The notes under the pieces: generated by a model
Seen by the model: the letters and a program-made list of their open reading frames with translations, nothing else
Database searches by the model: none
Told to the model about the DNA's origin: nothing
NCBI GenBank assembly: GCA_963575745.1
Contig: CAUYUJ010011581.1
Coordinates: forward strand, 237,001 to 301,000
Direction: 5' to 3'
DNA length: 64,000 nt
Origin: Prorocentrum cordatum
Lineage: Eukaryota; Sar; Dinophyceae; Prorocentrales; Prorocentraceae
Shown: one piece after another, positions 39,683 through 51,227 of the stretch
How positions within the stretch are numbered: the stretch's first letter is position 1
Layout of the letters: each line of letters opens with the position of its first letter
Made by a program: the position numbers and the translations under genes

Positions 39683-40690
39683 GAGGACGACGATCACCAA
39701 TACCGCGATCACCACCACCACCGCCGACTCGCGCACGGGTGTTGCGGGGAGGCCGTGCTGGGATCGTCATGGACCCCGCCGGGGCTGAAGACGAGGGAGA
39801 TCGCGAAGAAGATCGCGCCAGTGCACAACAACGTGCCAGCCGCCGCCGCCGCCGGCCGCCGTCGCCAGGAAGGAGACAGGTCCCTGAGGGAGACCGGCCC
39901 TTGGTTTTCCCACCCTCTCGGCGTCCAGGGGTCCTTCCTGGGCCCCGGGGCCGTCGAGAGCGACCCGGGAGGAGCGGCTGGCCCCGTGGAAGCCCTGGGC
40001 CTCCAGGACCTGCGCCCACCCCAGGACCCGCCTCCCGAGTGCCAACCCCGTTGTCGACGCGGCCGGCGAGGGAGGATGGAGGTTCGAGGCTCGAGGATTG
40101 GGGCGCCTCGCCATCTCCCGGCCCGGGGCCTCCCCAGGACGTCCGAGGACCTCTCCTCAGACTTGCCACGGCACCTGGGCTTCATCAGTTCCAGCCACGG
40201 CCTGCAAAGCCTCCACGCTTACGCCACCCTCCGTCACTTGGCGGCGTTCGCCGTTCTGCCCTGCCCAGCTCGGCAGGCAGCAGGCGACCCCCTTTTTTCT
40301 CAGCCCAGCAGCTCAGCAAGATCGAAGCGCCCTCGCAACAGAACGCACGGGCTGAGAAAGCTGGGCGGCGTTCGTCAACGAATCCAAACAACTAGAATGT
40401 GCTTTAGGATGCGTGTGCGGTGTGGCTCCTCCAAGGAGCTGAGCCTCCCGAGCTTCTTGCTGCCCAGGAACACAGGCTCGCCCCAGGAGACCCTATATCA
40501 ACTCGGCCCTCTCGCGGCGTGCGTACCGAGGGCGACCGAGTGCTCGATGTTCACCCCCCTTCTGCTGCCATCAGAGGTAAGCACGTGCTTGCCAACTTTG
40601 TTGGTGTTGGGATTGTGGTCCGTCCCAGAAGTTCCGACCCTCTCCCTTGTGCCCGCTTCTCATCTCGTGGGGCCCGACAGCGGAAGCCTC
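39683..40690. other. No recognisable gene
   Basis: Frames on both strands remain open for 200-390 codons but overlap heavily and have no motif I recognise. The word TCCTTCCTGGGCCCCGGGGC near 39931 faintly resembles family E. Confidence 0.4.
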
Positions 40691-40691
40691 C

Positions 40692-40915
40692 AGACTCCAT
40701 CGACGGCGTACCAGCCGCCGCTTTGATCTTCTCTCAAAGCGTTGGAGCTCTTCGGGTGACAATGACGGCGACGGCGACGACGACGTCGACGACGAGGCAT
40801 GAGGACGATGACTCCATCCACGGCGTACAAGTTTGTGCCTTGATTTTCTCTCAAAGCGTTGGAACTCGTCGGGCGACGACGACGGCGACGGCGACGACGT
40901 CGTCGACGATGACAG
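40692..40915. repeat. 115-bp direct duplication
   Basis: GACTCCATCGACGGCGTACC, TTGAT.TTCTCTCAAAGCG, TTGGA.CTC.TCGGG and GACGGCGACGGCGACGACG lie at about 40696 and again at 40811. Confidence 0.85.
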
Positions 40916-41378
40916 GGTCTGGAGATGCGGGGGCCCCCCCGCCGTACTCGGCTGTCGTGCTGCCGCCCGCTGGCCGCAGGTGCCGTTTGCCGGCTGAGAG
41001 ACGGCCGCTGCGTCCGGTGTGAGCGGCGCCTTGCGGCTCAGCCACCGTTGGCCCCTTTCTGCCGGGGTGCATGCCTCGGGGTGGACAACAGCTGGGAGTG
41101 CAGGTCGGGCGCGGCCAGGACGAGGGTAAAGTTCGTGCCAGAGCGTTTCAGGAACGTTCTCAGAGCGTTCTGGAACGCTGCGAGAAGGCCGCGGCGCCCG
41201 AGACATCCTCCGGAGAGCCGCCGGATCTCAGAAACTCTCGATGTATGCTCACCCGAGTTGCTCCTCGTCCCAGCTTCGTCTCAGCAGGAGGTTAGGGGCG
41301 CTGTGGCGTGCGACTGGTTTCGGCCCGCCGCTGGGCACATGCCTCGACACTCAAGCAGTGGCGAAGTGTCGTGGCGTG
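40916..41378. other. No recognisable gene
   Basis: Unrecognised spacer. Confidence 0.4.
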
Positions 41379-41563
41379 CCTATAGGCCTACCAAACAACG
41401 TTCTAAGACCGTTTCGCGGTTTCCACGACATGTCCTTAGAACATATTTGGCTGGGACTGTCTTGTTTGAACACATCGGTGTTCTGTTCTAAGAAAATCGT
41501 TCTTGTCCTTAGAACATGTTTGGGCTCTAAGAGCATGTCGTGGTAGGCCTACAGGAATTCCGG
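41379..41563. mobile_element. Fold-back element with TAGGCCTACCA ends
   Basis: The left end TGCCTATAGGCCTACCA and right end TGGTAGGCCTACAGG are inverted. Inside, ACGACATG pairs with CATGTCGT, and TGTCCTTAGAACAT recurs as a direct copy near 41431 and 41508. About 185 bp, no coding frame, single copy in this window. Confidence 0.6.
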
Positions 41564-41776
41564 GACGGTCGGTCCCTGCTCAAGACACAGGACCGATCCT
41601 GGCGCCTCCGAGCGCCGGGAGGACGAGCTGCATGCAGCCGACTGCACAAACCTCCTTTGTGCTGCCTCCGCGCCAGCCTTACGAGGCGCGGCGGGCTCTC
41701 GACAGAGGGGGCCTCGTGGAGGGAGCGGCGGAAGAGGTCGCGAGCGCGGGTCCTGCTCCTCAGCGATGCCGCGATG
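41564..41776. other. Unrecognised spacer
   Basis: No motif was recognised. Confidence 0.4.
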
Positions 41777-42152
41777 GGAGGAGGAGGAGGAGGAGGAGGA
41801 GGAGGAGGAGGAGGAGGACGAGAATTAGGAGGAGGAGGAGGAGAATTAGGAGGAGGAGGTGGAGAATTAGGAGGAGGAGGAGGAGGAGGAGGAGGAGGAG
41901 GAGGAGGAGGAGGAGGAGGAGGAGGAGGAGGAGGAGAAGAATTAGGAGGAGGAGGAGGAGGAGGTGGAGAATTAGGAGGAGGAGGGAGGAGGAGGAGGAG
42001 GAGGAGGGAGGAGGATTAGGAGGAGGAGGAGGAGGAGGTGGGAGGAGGAGGAGGTGGGATTGGAGAATTAGGAGGAGGAGGAGGAGGAGGAGGAGGAGGA
42101 GGAGAGAGGAGGAGGAGGAGGAGGAGGAAGAGGAGGAGGAGGAGGAGGACCC
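41777..42152. repeat. GGA microsatellite with ATTAGGA interruptions
   Basis: GGA triplets are broken by GAATTAGGA or GATTAGGA about nine times, so part of the array expanded as a longer unit. Confidence 0.95.
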
Positions 42153-42351
42153 CGCACCTCCAGCGCCACGGCAGCGAGCCCCGCGGCCGTGCGTGCTCCT
42201 CGGCTCTGCAGGTCCTGGGGGGCCGCCCTCGGGCGGCGGGGCCTCGGCGGAGACGGCCCGCGTCGGCGCGTCGGGGCTGCGCCGTCGGAAGGGGCTCCGG
42301 GGGCTCCGGGGCCGGCGCCGTGCAGACGCGCGACGTCGCAGGGGGTGCCTC
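42153..42351. other. GC-rich spacer between GGA arrays
   Basis: No motif was recognised. Confidence 0.4.
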
Positions 42352-42461
42352 GAGGAGGAGGAGGAGGAGGAGGAGGAGGAGGAGGAGGAGGAGGAGGAGG
42401 AGGAGGAGGAGGAGGTGGAGGAGGAGGAGGAGGAGGAGGAGGAGGAGGAGGAGGAGGAATG
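42352..42461. repeat. GGA microsatellite
   Basis: About 110 bp of GGA with one GGT. Confidence 0.95.
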
Positions 42462-43480
42462 GCCAGCGCCGGAGGGGTGCATTTGCTCGCGGAGGGTGCG
42501 AAGGTCCAAGGGAGGGCCAGTTGAGGCATCGTCAGCCTGCCGCAGCCTTCTCCCCCTCCCTCCTCCCCCATGCCTCCTCTCCTTCCTCCCTCCTCCTTGC
42601 CTCCTCTGACTCCCCCATCCTCTTCGTGATCCCTCCTTCCCCCCTCGTTGAAAGGACCGCCGATGTCTCAACCCACCCTCTTCCGAGAAGGGCTGATCTC
42701 GCCCCCCAGAGGTTGGCGGAGGGCCCGTGAGAGCGGGCGGAAGTAGGGCCAGGGGGGTGGGGAATCGTTGGCGAAAGCTCGGCGGACGCCTGTTGAGATC
42801 CTCCTCTGGCCCGGGAGCCCGTGAAGGCAGCGATGCCTCATGGTTTTTCTCTTGTGCCTACCTCTCATGAGCCCTTTGGCTACCACCAGGGCGTACTTGC
42901 AGTCAGGGTGGCCATGATAGATCCTGAGGCTGGGCCCGCAGCCCTGGGCATCTCTTGGGCAGAATGTGATCTTCGCGATCCCCGTCGCACGTAAACAGTA
43001 AACAGTCCGAACATCTGTCGTTGGCTGCCCCCCGTCCAGTCGGAGCAAATGGTGGTCTCGGCTGCGTGGTACGGAGGGAGGGTGCGTTTCGGATTCGGGT
43101 ATGGTGTGGGCAAGGGGGGCGGGGGAGCAGGAAAGTAGGGGAAGGATTGAGGTGTAGGGTGCAGGGCAGGGTGCGCTAGGGCAGTAGGGGGTGGGAGAGG
43201 TTGGGCGGGGGGCGGTCTGATGCGGGGGTAGCTGCCGTACCAACCACGGGAAAAGGTGTAGTGCCGAGCGGTTGTTGATTTCCATTCAGGCCGCTTCTAT
43301 GCGCGAGGTTGAATAAGAGGCTCGGTGTAGCGGCTTTCTAATTAGGATGATGGTATTATGTTTCCCCAATTGAGCTTGTCTATAGGGTTCTCATTTGTTT
43401 GCCCCACATCCTAGGTGGTGGTCTTGTTTTTTTGACACACCGCACAGTTCTCGTCCTATCCCCTCTCCCCCTCATTTCAT
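42462..43480. other. No supported gene
   Basis: The minus frame at 42668-43285 (205 codons) contains RATGIAKITFCPRDAQG and LRIYHGHPDCKYALV, a balanced composition unlike the low-complexity frames. I do not recognise a family and see no splice context. Its N-terminal third is Pro/Ser-rich. Confidence 0.3.
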
Positions 43481-43509
43481 ATCAGTTTACACGGGTCACA
43501 ATCGCCACC

Positions 43510-43765
43510 ACCAGTATCATCTCTACCGCGATCACGACCGTCACCAATTCAATCATCAGCAGCATCATACCATGCACCATCATCAACATCAGCAACGCGA
43601 TCAATATCCTCGTCATCATCATGATCATCATCCTCGTCGTCATCATCATCACCATCATCATCATAATGACTATCACCATCATCATCATCATCATCATCAC
43701 CATCATCATCATCGTCATCATTAGCCTCATCACATTCACGCACTCGCTCATCACCATCACCATCA
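43510..43765. repeat. CAT/ATC microsatellite, degenerate
   Basis: ATC/CAT triplets with many substitutions at 43510-43640, purer at 43640-43725. Confidence 0.9.
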
Positions 43766-44175
43766 GGAAGTCTCGAGCAGGAGCCCCTCCCGATGGGGCC
43801 CCCACCTCATGTTGACAATCCGAGGCGGCCATCCAAAGTCTGAAACAAACGTCCCTTTTGGGTACTTCAGTCCGAATGCGGAGAGAGTCTCGAGCAGGGG
43901 CCTCGTCTGTGAGTGGATCGCGACGAAGTCCAGAGCGGGAGCCTCTCTCCTTGAATCACCACCACATGCTCGTAATCCGACCAGCGGCTTGCTCGGGCTT
44001 CATCGGAGAGCGGCACTGAAGCAGATTTCTCAGCGCACCAGAGAAGTAGGAGGCAAGTGGAGGAGCAGGCAGAGAAAGAAGAACAGGCGGGAGAAGGAGT
44101 ATGAGGAGGATGGAGGGAGGAGGACGGCAAGGGGAGGGACGAGGAGGAACAGGAGGAGGAGGAGGCAGGACGAGG
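43766..44175. other. Spacer
   Basis: No gene was recognised. The words GTCTCGAGCAGG.GCC and GTCCAGAGCGGGAGCC at about 43772, 43889 and 43929 suggest a decayed short repeat. Confidence 0.4.
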
Positions 44176-44179
44176 AGGC

Positions 44180-44207
44180 AGGATGATGATGACGATGACG
44201 ATGACGG

Positions 44208-44253
<46 letters not shown>

Positions 44254-44264
44254 GATGTTGATGG

Positions 44265-44299
<35 letters not shown>

Positions 44300-45074
44300 G
44301 CGGAGACGTAACCGACGAGGACGATGATGATGATGTTGATGCTGCTGATGATGGTGAGTACGATGATGACGGCGACGACGATGATGATGCTGAGTATGAT
44401 GTTGACGATTTCGGTGACGATGATTATGATGTCGATGCCGTTGATATTGATGAAGACAAGGATGCTGATTATGCTGATGAGGATGATGCTGCTGTTGGTG
44501 ACGACAATCATAAAGATGGTGTTGCTGATGATGCCGATGACGGTGTTGCTGATGCTGGTGATGATGTTGATGATGATGTTCATGATATTGATGTTGATGA
44601 TGCTGTTAATGATGGTGATGGCGGTGATGGTGATGTGTTGAGGTTGAGGCTGACGCTGATGCTGATGATCATGACGATGATGACGATGATGACGATGATG
44701 AAGATGAATATGATGATAATGATGATCATGGTGATGGTGATGATGATGATGATGATGATAATGATGACCATGATGATCATGATGATCATGGTGATGATGA
44801 TGCTGATGATGATAATGACGATGACGATATGATGATGGTGCTGATGATGTTGATGGTGATGACGATGACGACGACGACGACGACGATGATGATGATGATG
44901 ATGATGATGATGATCATGATGGTCATGATGATGCTAATGATGATAGTGGCGATGACGATACGATGATGATGGTGATGGTGATGACGATGATGACGACGAC
45001 GATGATGATGATGACGATGATGATCATGATGATTGTGATGATGATGATGATGATGCTGATGATGATGATAATGG

Positions 45075-45138
<64 letters not shown>

Positions 45139-45140
45139 CA
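44180..45140. repeat. Long GAT/GAC microsatellite
   Basis: Nearly 1 kb of GAT triplets mixed with GAC, GTT, GCT and GGT. It is degenerate in the middle and pure at 45076-45138. Confidence 0.95.
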
Positions 45141-45200
45141 CGAGGAGGAGGAGGAGGAGGAGGAGGAGGAGGAGGAGGAGGAGGAGGAGGAGGAGGGGGA
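45141..45200. repeat. GGA microsatellite
   Basis: About 55 bp of GGA directly after the GAT array. Confidence 0.95.
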
Positions 45201-45401
45201 GAGGGCGAAGGAAACAGTAGGCAGGAGCTGCAGGAGGTTTTCTGCCAGGACAAGCAGGAAAATGACACTGCAGAGACAGGAAGGGATCCTCCGCAATCAC
45301 AGGTGCGACATGAGGGCAGGCTGGACCTAAACTGTGGTTTTGGCCAACTTAGGGGCCGTGTTGTGCTTCGTTTTCCTTTGCATCCAAGGCGGCGAAGCGA
45401 A

Positions 45402-45553
45402 GGCAAAACGAGGAAGAACGAACAGCAACACGAAAACGAAGACGAGCATGAGGAGTACTTCCAGACCAGCCGAGAAGGCAAAACGAGGAAGAACGGAAAA
45501 CACAGCGAAAACGAAGACGAGCAAGAGGACTACCTCCAGACCAGCCGAGACGA
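45402..45553. repeat. 76-bp tandem duplication
   Basis: GCAAAACGAGGAAGAACG, GCGAAAACGAAGACGAGCA, and AGACCAGCCGAGA occur at 45402 and 45478. Confidence 0.85.
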
Positions 45554-45619
45554 CTATCAGGCGGGGTCTTACGGCCGGAGTCATGGAGGCGATCCGGTGG
45601 GCGCGAGGCCTGCGCCAGC

Positions 45620-45915
45620 CGGCATTCCTCGGGTTGCTGTCTGTCTTATCTGCCGGTTTTTGTTGACTGCCCTCCTCGGGTTGCCTTGTCCTCGGCTGCA
45701 TGCCTCGGGTTGCTTGGTCCTGTTTCTCTTGGCTGCCCTCCTCGGGCTGCTTCTGCTTTTTGTGCCTGCCCTCCTCGGGCTGCTTCTGGTCCTGCTCCTC
45801 GCCTGCACGCCTCGGGTTGTCTGGTCTTTCTTCCCTCGGCTGCCTGCCTCGGGCTGCTGGGCCCGATGTCTTGGCTGCCCTGCTCGGGCTCCGTGGCTCT
45901 GGCTCTCCGCTGCCT
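45620..45915. repeat. Degenerate CCTCGGGCTGCTT tandem repeat
   Basis: CCTCGGGTTGC or CCTCGGGCTGC recurs near 45627, 45675, 45707, 45741, 45774, 45809 and 45847, spaced 32-48 bp. The minus frame across it repeats PEEG and RNPRRA words; I do not support it as a gene. Confidence 0.75.
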
Positions 45916-45959
45916 AGCGATCCCAAGCGATGCCGGCGGTTTATGCCCCTCAGTGACCA

Positions 45960-46096
45960 TCCATGTCATCCCATGCCACTCACCGCTAAGCAACTCCAAT
46001 CAATTCCTAGCAATGCAATGCCAAGCATCGCAAACCAATGCAAGGCAATGCTGAGCAGAGGCCAAGCAATGCAACGCAATGCAAACCAGTGCCGTC
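45960..46096. repeat. Degenerate CAATGCAA repeat
   Basis: About ten CAATGCAA/CAAGGCAATG-type words within 135 bp. Confidence 0.7.
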
Positions 46097-48062
46097 TGTG
46101 CTTGAATTCCTTTCTTAGGAAGTTTCCCGCTAATTGGGGACGCGCCTTGCGTATTTAGACAACGTAGACTAACTCTGACAAATCGCATTCCTCAATGTTA
46201 TGGTATGACGTTAAGGCATGTTCTTGATAGCTGAAATATGTCTCATGCGATTTGGTACCCACCGCGCAGAAATTCGGCGTGCCTTCGGTGCTGAAGTTCA
46301 TATGTGGCCTTGTTTGTGTGACCGCCCGCGACGTAGTCGCGCGAGCGTTCCCAGTTTCAATTGCAGCAGGGTTCCAGGGTGTGTTTGCCCTGTGAGATGC
46401 CTTGCTGGGATTGGGTTGCCGTTTTTTTGCACAGTCATCGTTGCCGTCCCCGCTGTCATGCCTACGTGCCCCTGACAAGATCAAGGTCCCGCGGAGACGT
46501 TGCAATCAATAACGGGGAGAAGGCAGAGTTGGTCCTTGTAAGGTGCCATTGGGTCATGTGTCTTCGGTATTGAAGTTTTCGCCATCAGTCTCTGTGATGT
46601 ATTGACACAGGCGTTAAGTATTCTACTCTGGTCGAGCATGAACGTATGCGTGCGCATGTGCATATGGATGCGGGGGTGATTCCAAATGCATGGCCATGAC
46701 AGTGGACGAGACCAAGCGGCCATACTTGGCCAGATAAGAACAGGAGACGGTATCCAGTCACATTCACGAGGTGAGGCCGACAGTTTCCGGGGTACGCCTT
46801 CAGTTTAGGTTAATATTTGAACGTCGAATATCTGGATCGCGCCAATGTATGGCCACGCGCGCGACGCAGCAGCACGATTCCGAGATTTGCCGGCCACACA
46901 GCACATTCGGAAAACCAGGTGTCTGCAGAGCAGAGTAATCATATTCCTACGGGGTGGTGACAAGTTGAGTCGTATCTGTCGGTTGGGAGTACGACTTGCT
47001 GTTTCAGCCCAGGTTTCTGTGTTCTGCGTGCATGATTGGCTTGCCGAGATGCGTCCGCTGAGGAAGAGTCCTAAAATCGGCAGGGCAAGGATAAATAGAT
47101 AAAGTTCGGAGCGCCATGCGACATTGCTCGAGGTTGCAGAGCACAGGGCGCAATCGTTTGTCATCCATGTGATGCTGTGTAGATGGGTCAGGAGAGCCTT
47201 CGCAGTGGCCAGCGTGTGCCCTTCTGATCGGCTGGTTTCTGTGAGCGACCTCGGCAGGCGGCCCACTCGAGGATAAATGGTTGCCACTCAAGTCGTGGTC
47301 GAACGAATGGCGTTTGGACGGATGGCTTGAAGTGGATGAGCTCTTGGCTACCCTTCCCTTGATTCTCCCCTCCACCCCCGCTCCCCCTCTCGCCATCCTT
47401 TCCCTGGTCCAAGTCCTCATTGCACCTCTCGTTCCCCTTTTCATATCCGCTCTTCCCATCTCTTCTCTTCGATTCCCTCCTCTCTTCCCGTTTCCTCGCA
47501 TCCTCCCCTCATCATCGTCCTTGCCTTTCCGTTGTCCCGTCCATCTTGCCCTCCTACCCCTTGCCGCCCCGACATCCTCTCCACCCCTCCTCTACAATCA
47601 AAGCGGACACAGCGCTTCTCGCAAACCAGGGAGCACCAGAGATCAAGCATTGGCCTCGGCCGCTTCCTCCGATGGCGATACGGTGGGGGCGTTGGTTAAG
47701 GAATGTGCCCACGAGCCTTCAGACCCTGGACCATGCCTCAGCGTAGGAGGGCGGCGGTGATAGCCATGGCCAGGCCACGATTGGAGTTGCCCCAGCTTCC
47801 AGACTCTGGATTCCTTATCCAGGGGTTCTAGGGGCGCGTGGATTGCCGCTGCTCGCGGGGCGGTCCTGCCTGTTGGCCCTGTGCAAGCACGGTTTGGTGC
47901 TTTGAATTTGTTGTGCATGACTCACGGGCCTCGCGTTCCTTGAAGAGCAAACATGCCCTCACCGTACCACACCTGCACTCCGCGCCTCCATCACTGATCT
48001 GTTCCTCGCTCCTCCGCTCGGACGGCCGCCGGCCAGGAGCCGCGAGTTCCCCTCACCATCCC
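46097..48062. other. No recognisable gene
   Basis: About 2 kb with lower G+C and no microsatellite. The minus frame 46805-47287 and plus frame 46845-47102 overlap, and neither shows a motif I know. If a host gene is hidden in this window it is most likely here, but I cannot support one. Confidence 0.45.
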
Positions 48063-48064
48063 AC

Positions 48065-48265
48065 AGGATGGGGAGGAGAAGGAGGAGGAGGAGGAGGAGG
48101 AGGAGGAGGAGGAGGAGGAGGAGGAGGAGGAGGGGGAGGGGGAGGGGGAGGAGGACAAGGAGGGGGAGGAGGACAAGGAGGGGGAGGAGGACGAGGGGGA
48201 GGAGGACAAGGAGGGGGAGGAGGACAAGGAGGAGGAGAAGGAGGAGGAGGAGGAGGAGGAGGCAA
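48065..48265. repeat. GGA / GGGGGA microsatellite
   Basis: Pure GGA, then a 21-bp higher-order unit GAGGAGGACAAGGAGGGGGA repeated about five times (48145-48235). Confidence 0.95.
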
Positions 48266-48504
48266 AATATGGATCATGACCGGACGTCTCGCGATCACAG
48301 TTTATCAGTTTTTTGCAGGGGTGGCGGGGGGGGGTCTGATACTGCCCGGTGCGCGCCGGCCCACCACCCCTGTCAGCAAACAACCCAGTGCCAAGTGGTT
48401 GCGCGTGCACGCGCCATGCATCATGCCGACCACCACTCCGTCACGTTGCATTGGTTTCGTCAGGGACGGCGTGGGTGTCGGAGTAGCGTCCGATGTGTGC
48501 TGTC
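48266..48504. other. Spacer
   Basis: No motif was recognised. Confidence 0.4.
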
Positions 48505-48672
48505 GCGTGCACTGGCGCATCTGGCGCAAACGGCGCGCGTCACACGCCTGGCGCACCTGGCGCATGCGCCACAACAGGCTCGATCCGAATACTTGGCGCG
48601 CATGCTGCGTCTGCGCATTTGGCGTGCCAGGCGTGCGTGGCGCGCCTGGCGCAACTCGAGCACCTGGGGCAC
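48505..48672. repeat. Degenerate TGGCGCA minisatellite
   Basis: TGGCGCA, TGGCGCG and CACCTGGCGC words recur every 9-18 bp for about 165 bp. Confidence 0.75.
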
Positions 48673-48687
48673 ATGGCGAGGAGAGGA

Positions 48688-49435
48688 GAGGAGGAGGAGG
48701 AGGAGGAGGAGGAGGAGGAGGAGGAGGTCGAGGTCGAGGGACGGAAGGATGAGACTTCGTCATGGAGGTGGAGGGGGGTGGAGGGAAGGAGGAGTAGGAG
48801 GAGAACATGTAGTCGCGTCAGCTCTACCAGGCCTCGTGTCTGCAAGACCGTCTGCTGGTGACCGTTTCTCGTTATACTCTCCGCCTGTCACGTCTCACGT
48901 TTTACATGGCTCGCTGTGCGAGGGGCACCTTCCCTGAAATCTTCTCGTTGTTTGAAAAGTCTCCACTACTGGCGTTTTGTCAGACTTTCCGGCCGCTTGG
49001 GGCTTTTCATTTCGCTTTGGGAACGTTAAGCAGAGACTCAGGATGAACAGCCAGCCTTCGGGAAGAGGTTCAGACTTCGGGGGAGCCCAGTTGTTGAACA
49101 AACGCGACGTTTGACGTCTGGCCATCTTCCATCTTCTACGGTTGTGTCGTCTCACGTTTTATGTGGCTCGCTGTTTGGCGGGACACGTTTTCCGTGCGCG
49201 CATGCGCGCTTTCACTTCTGATAGCTTGGGAGTGACTGCGCGGGCGTTGCTAGCTGCTCTTGCCGTCAACGCGCGGGAGCCGCAGATGGACTGTCACGGA
49301 GGTGTCGATTGAGATTGTGAAACCAATCGTGCTGGGGTGCATAGCCAGACGCGTTGGATACCCAGGCCTCCGACGTTCTCAAATGGCCTTCGGCCCATCC
49401 CGCCACCGTGCCTGGGCTGTGGGTCAGACTCATGC
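48688..49435. other. Spacer with short repeats
   Basis: A GGA run at 48688-48727. The words TCTCACGTTTTACATGGCTC (48892) and TCTCACGTTTTATGTGGCTC (49151) form a direct repeat. A family E fragment (AGGATGAACA, GGTTCAGACTTCGGGG) lies at 49039-49084. Confidence 0.5.
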
Positions 49436-49439
49436 GTGC

Positions 49440-50290
49440 TTCTTTGGCGCACTTCGGAGTGCTCTCGGGAGCCTCTGGGCAGCAGTTTTGAGGCCTCTTG
49501 GGAGCCTCGGGAGCCTCGTGGAGGCCCCTGGCGGCATCTTGGGGGCCCCCTGGGGCCTCTTGGGCCTCCGACGTCATGGTTCTTGTTATCCGCAGGCCTC
49601 TGGAGCTCCCGACCCCTTGCCCAGGACTAGCGAGTCTGGGGCGTTCTTGTCGCTTGGCGCATACTTTGGTCCGACTTTTCTGGAGGCATGCGGGGCAACA
49701 GCAATGACGGAGAGGGCCGCAAGAGGCCCTCAAGACGTTCCACGAGGGCCCCGAGTCGCGCGAAGATCGCTGCAAGACGGCCATGGTGGCCTCCGGGCGG
49801 CCCAAGAAGCCTCCAAGACGCCACAAGAGTGCTCAAAGAGGCGCCCCAAGATGGCTCCGAGACGCCCACATCATTGTGGTTGATTGTGTCCGTGCAGGGT
49901 TTTAGCGTTCTCGTCTTTTCGGGATACCGACGCTCAAAGACGGCCCAAGAGGCCCCCGAAAACGTTCCAAGATGGCCCAAGAGGTTTCCACGAGGGCTCC
50001 CAGACAACCCAAGATGGGTCGGAGACGGCCCAAGACAGCCCCCAAGACGGCGAGATATTGGCCCAAGAGGGGAAACTCGAACTTACTTGTCGCGCCATCC
50101 GCCCCAAGATTACCCCTGAGACCGCCAGCAGGCCCCCAAGAGGCCCTCCCAGAAGCCCCAGGAGGCCCCCAAGAAACGTGAATCAGGTTGCGGGAGGCCC
50201 CCGAGAGGCCCCAACACACCCCCGAAATCGCTTCGAAAAGGCTTCCGATTGGCCTCTTCAGAGATCCACAGGCATCCAAGGGGGCTCAGA
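49440..50290. repeat. CTTGGGGC-type repeat that switches orientation
   Basis: From 49440 to 49590 the words are in the CTCTTGGGAGCCTC orientation. From about 49715 to 50290 they are in the complementary orientation (CAAGAGGCCC, AAGACGGCCCAAGA). A GCGTTCTCGTCTTTTCGG insert at 49903 matches, in complement, the GAGAACG insert of the 18.3-19.0 kb block. Confidence 0.7.
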
Positions 50291-50373
50291 CCTACAACCT
50301 CGGCACGGGGGAAGGATGGGCCGCAGGCCATTCGATCTGCCGCCTCTTGTACCCGTAGCACCCCGCAGTTGCA

Positions 50374-50860
50374 GATGAGAGTGAGGGGGCGGCGGGGACG
50401 TCGGCAGTCTGCGAGGCTCCGACGAAGCCAGCCGCAGGCGCCAAAGTTTTACAAGTTGTGCAACGAGCCTGCCGCAGGCGCCACTTTTCTAGGTCGAGCA
50501 ATGTTAGTGCGTCGCGGGGTGGGTCGCAGGTCGGTCGCGAGTGGGTCCCGGGTGGGTCGCGGCTGGGTCGCGGCTGGGTCGCGGGTGGGTCGCGGGCGGG
50601 TCGCGGGGTGGGTTGCGAAGGGGTCGCTGGTGGGTCGCGGGGTGGGTCGCAGGTCGGTCGCGAGTGGGTCCCGGGTGGGTCGCGGCTGGGTCGCGGCTGG
50701 GTCGCGGGTGGGTCGCGGGCGGGTCGCGGGGTGGGTTGCGAAGGGGTCGCTGGTGGGTCGCGGGCCGGGTCGCGGGTGGGTCGCGGGTGGGTCACGGGTG
50801 GATCGCGGGTGGGTCGCGGCTGGGTCCAGGCCGCGGGTGGGTCGGCTGGGTCGCGGGGGG

Positions 50861-50917
<57 letters not shown>

Positions 50918-50918
50918 T

Positions 50919-50953
<35 letters not shown>

Positions 50954-51224
50954 AACAACGACAACAACAACAGCAGCAGCAACAACAGCAACAACAACCA
51001 CAACAACTTTAACAACTTTAACGACTTTAGCAAATTTAACAACTTTAACAACAACAACAACAGCAACAGCAACAACAACAACAACAACAACAGCAACAGC
51101 AACAACAGCAACCGCAACAGTAACAACAACAAAAGCAACAACAAACATCGTCTTCACCACGGGTCCCCACTTCAGCCACGCATCCAGGGACAACGAATGA
51201 CCGTTCGGCCCCCTCACTCTGATT
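50374..51224 (-). mobile_element. Element B2: TIR element, inverted relative of 32324-33912
   Basis: The termini are GATGAGAGTGAGGGGGC at 50374 and GCCCCCTCACTCTGATTATC ending near 51227. Read from the right end it has the same subterminal motif as B1 (CCCTGGATGCGTGGCTGAAG), then triplet repeats (AAC 50953-51150, GAC 50860-50952), then the GTGGGTCGCGG minisatellite (50515-50858), then two CCGCAGGCGCCA words (50432, 50472). Within the minisatellite a 123-bp block is duplicated in tandem (50521 and 50644). No transposase frame. Confidence 0.75.
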
Positions 51225-51227
51225 ATC

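Noticed and set aside
45327-45926. Secreted or membrane protein on either strand (hydrophobic starts at 45334 plus and in the minus frame)
   Set aside because: The plus frame starts at GTG and runs into a 76-bp duplication. The minus frame is built from a degenerate CCTCGGG repeat. No conserved domain.
47760-47790. Second spliced-leader relic near GATAGCCATGGCC
   Set aside because: Only six or seven bases match the leader core, and neither the leader's 5' end nor the terminal CTCAAG is present.
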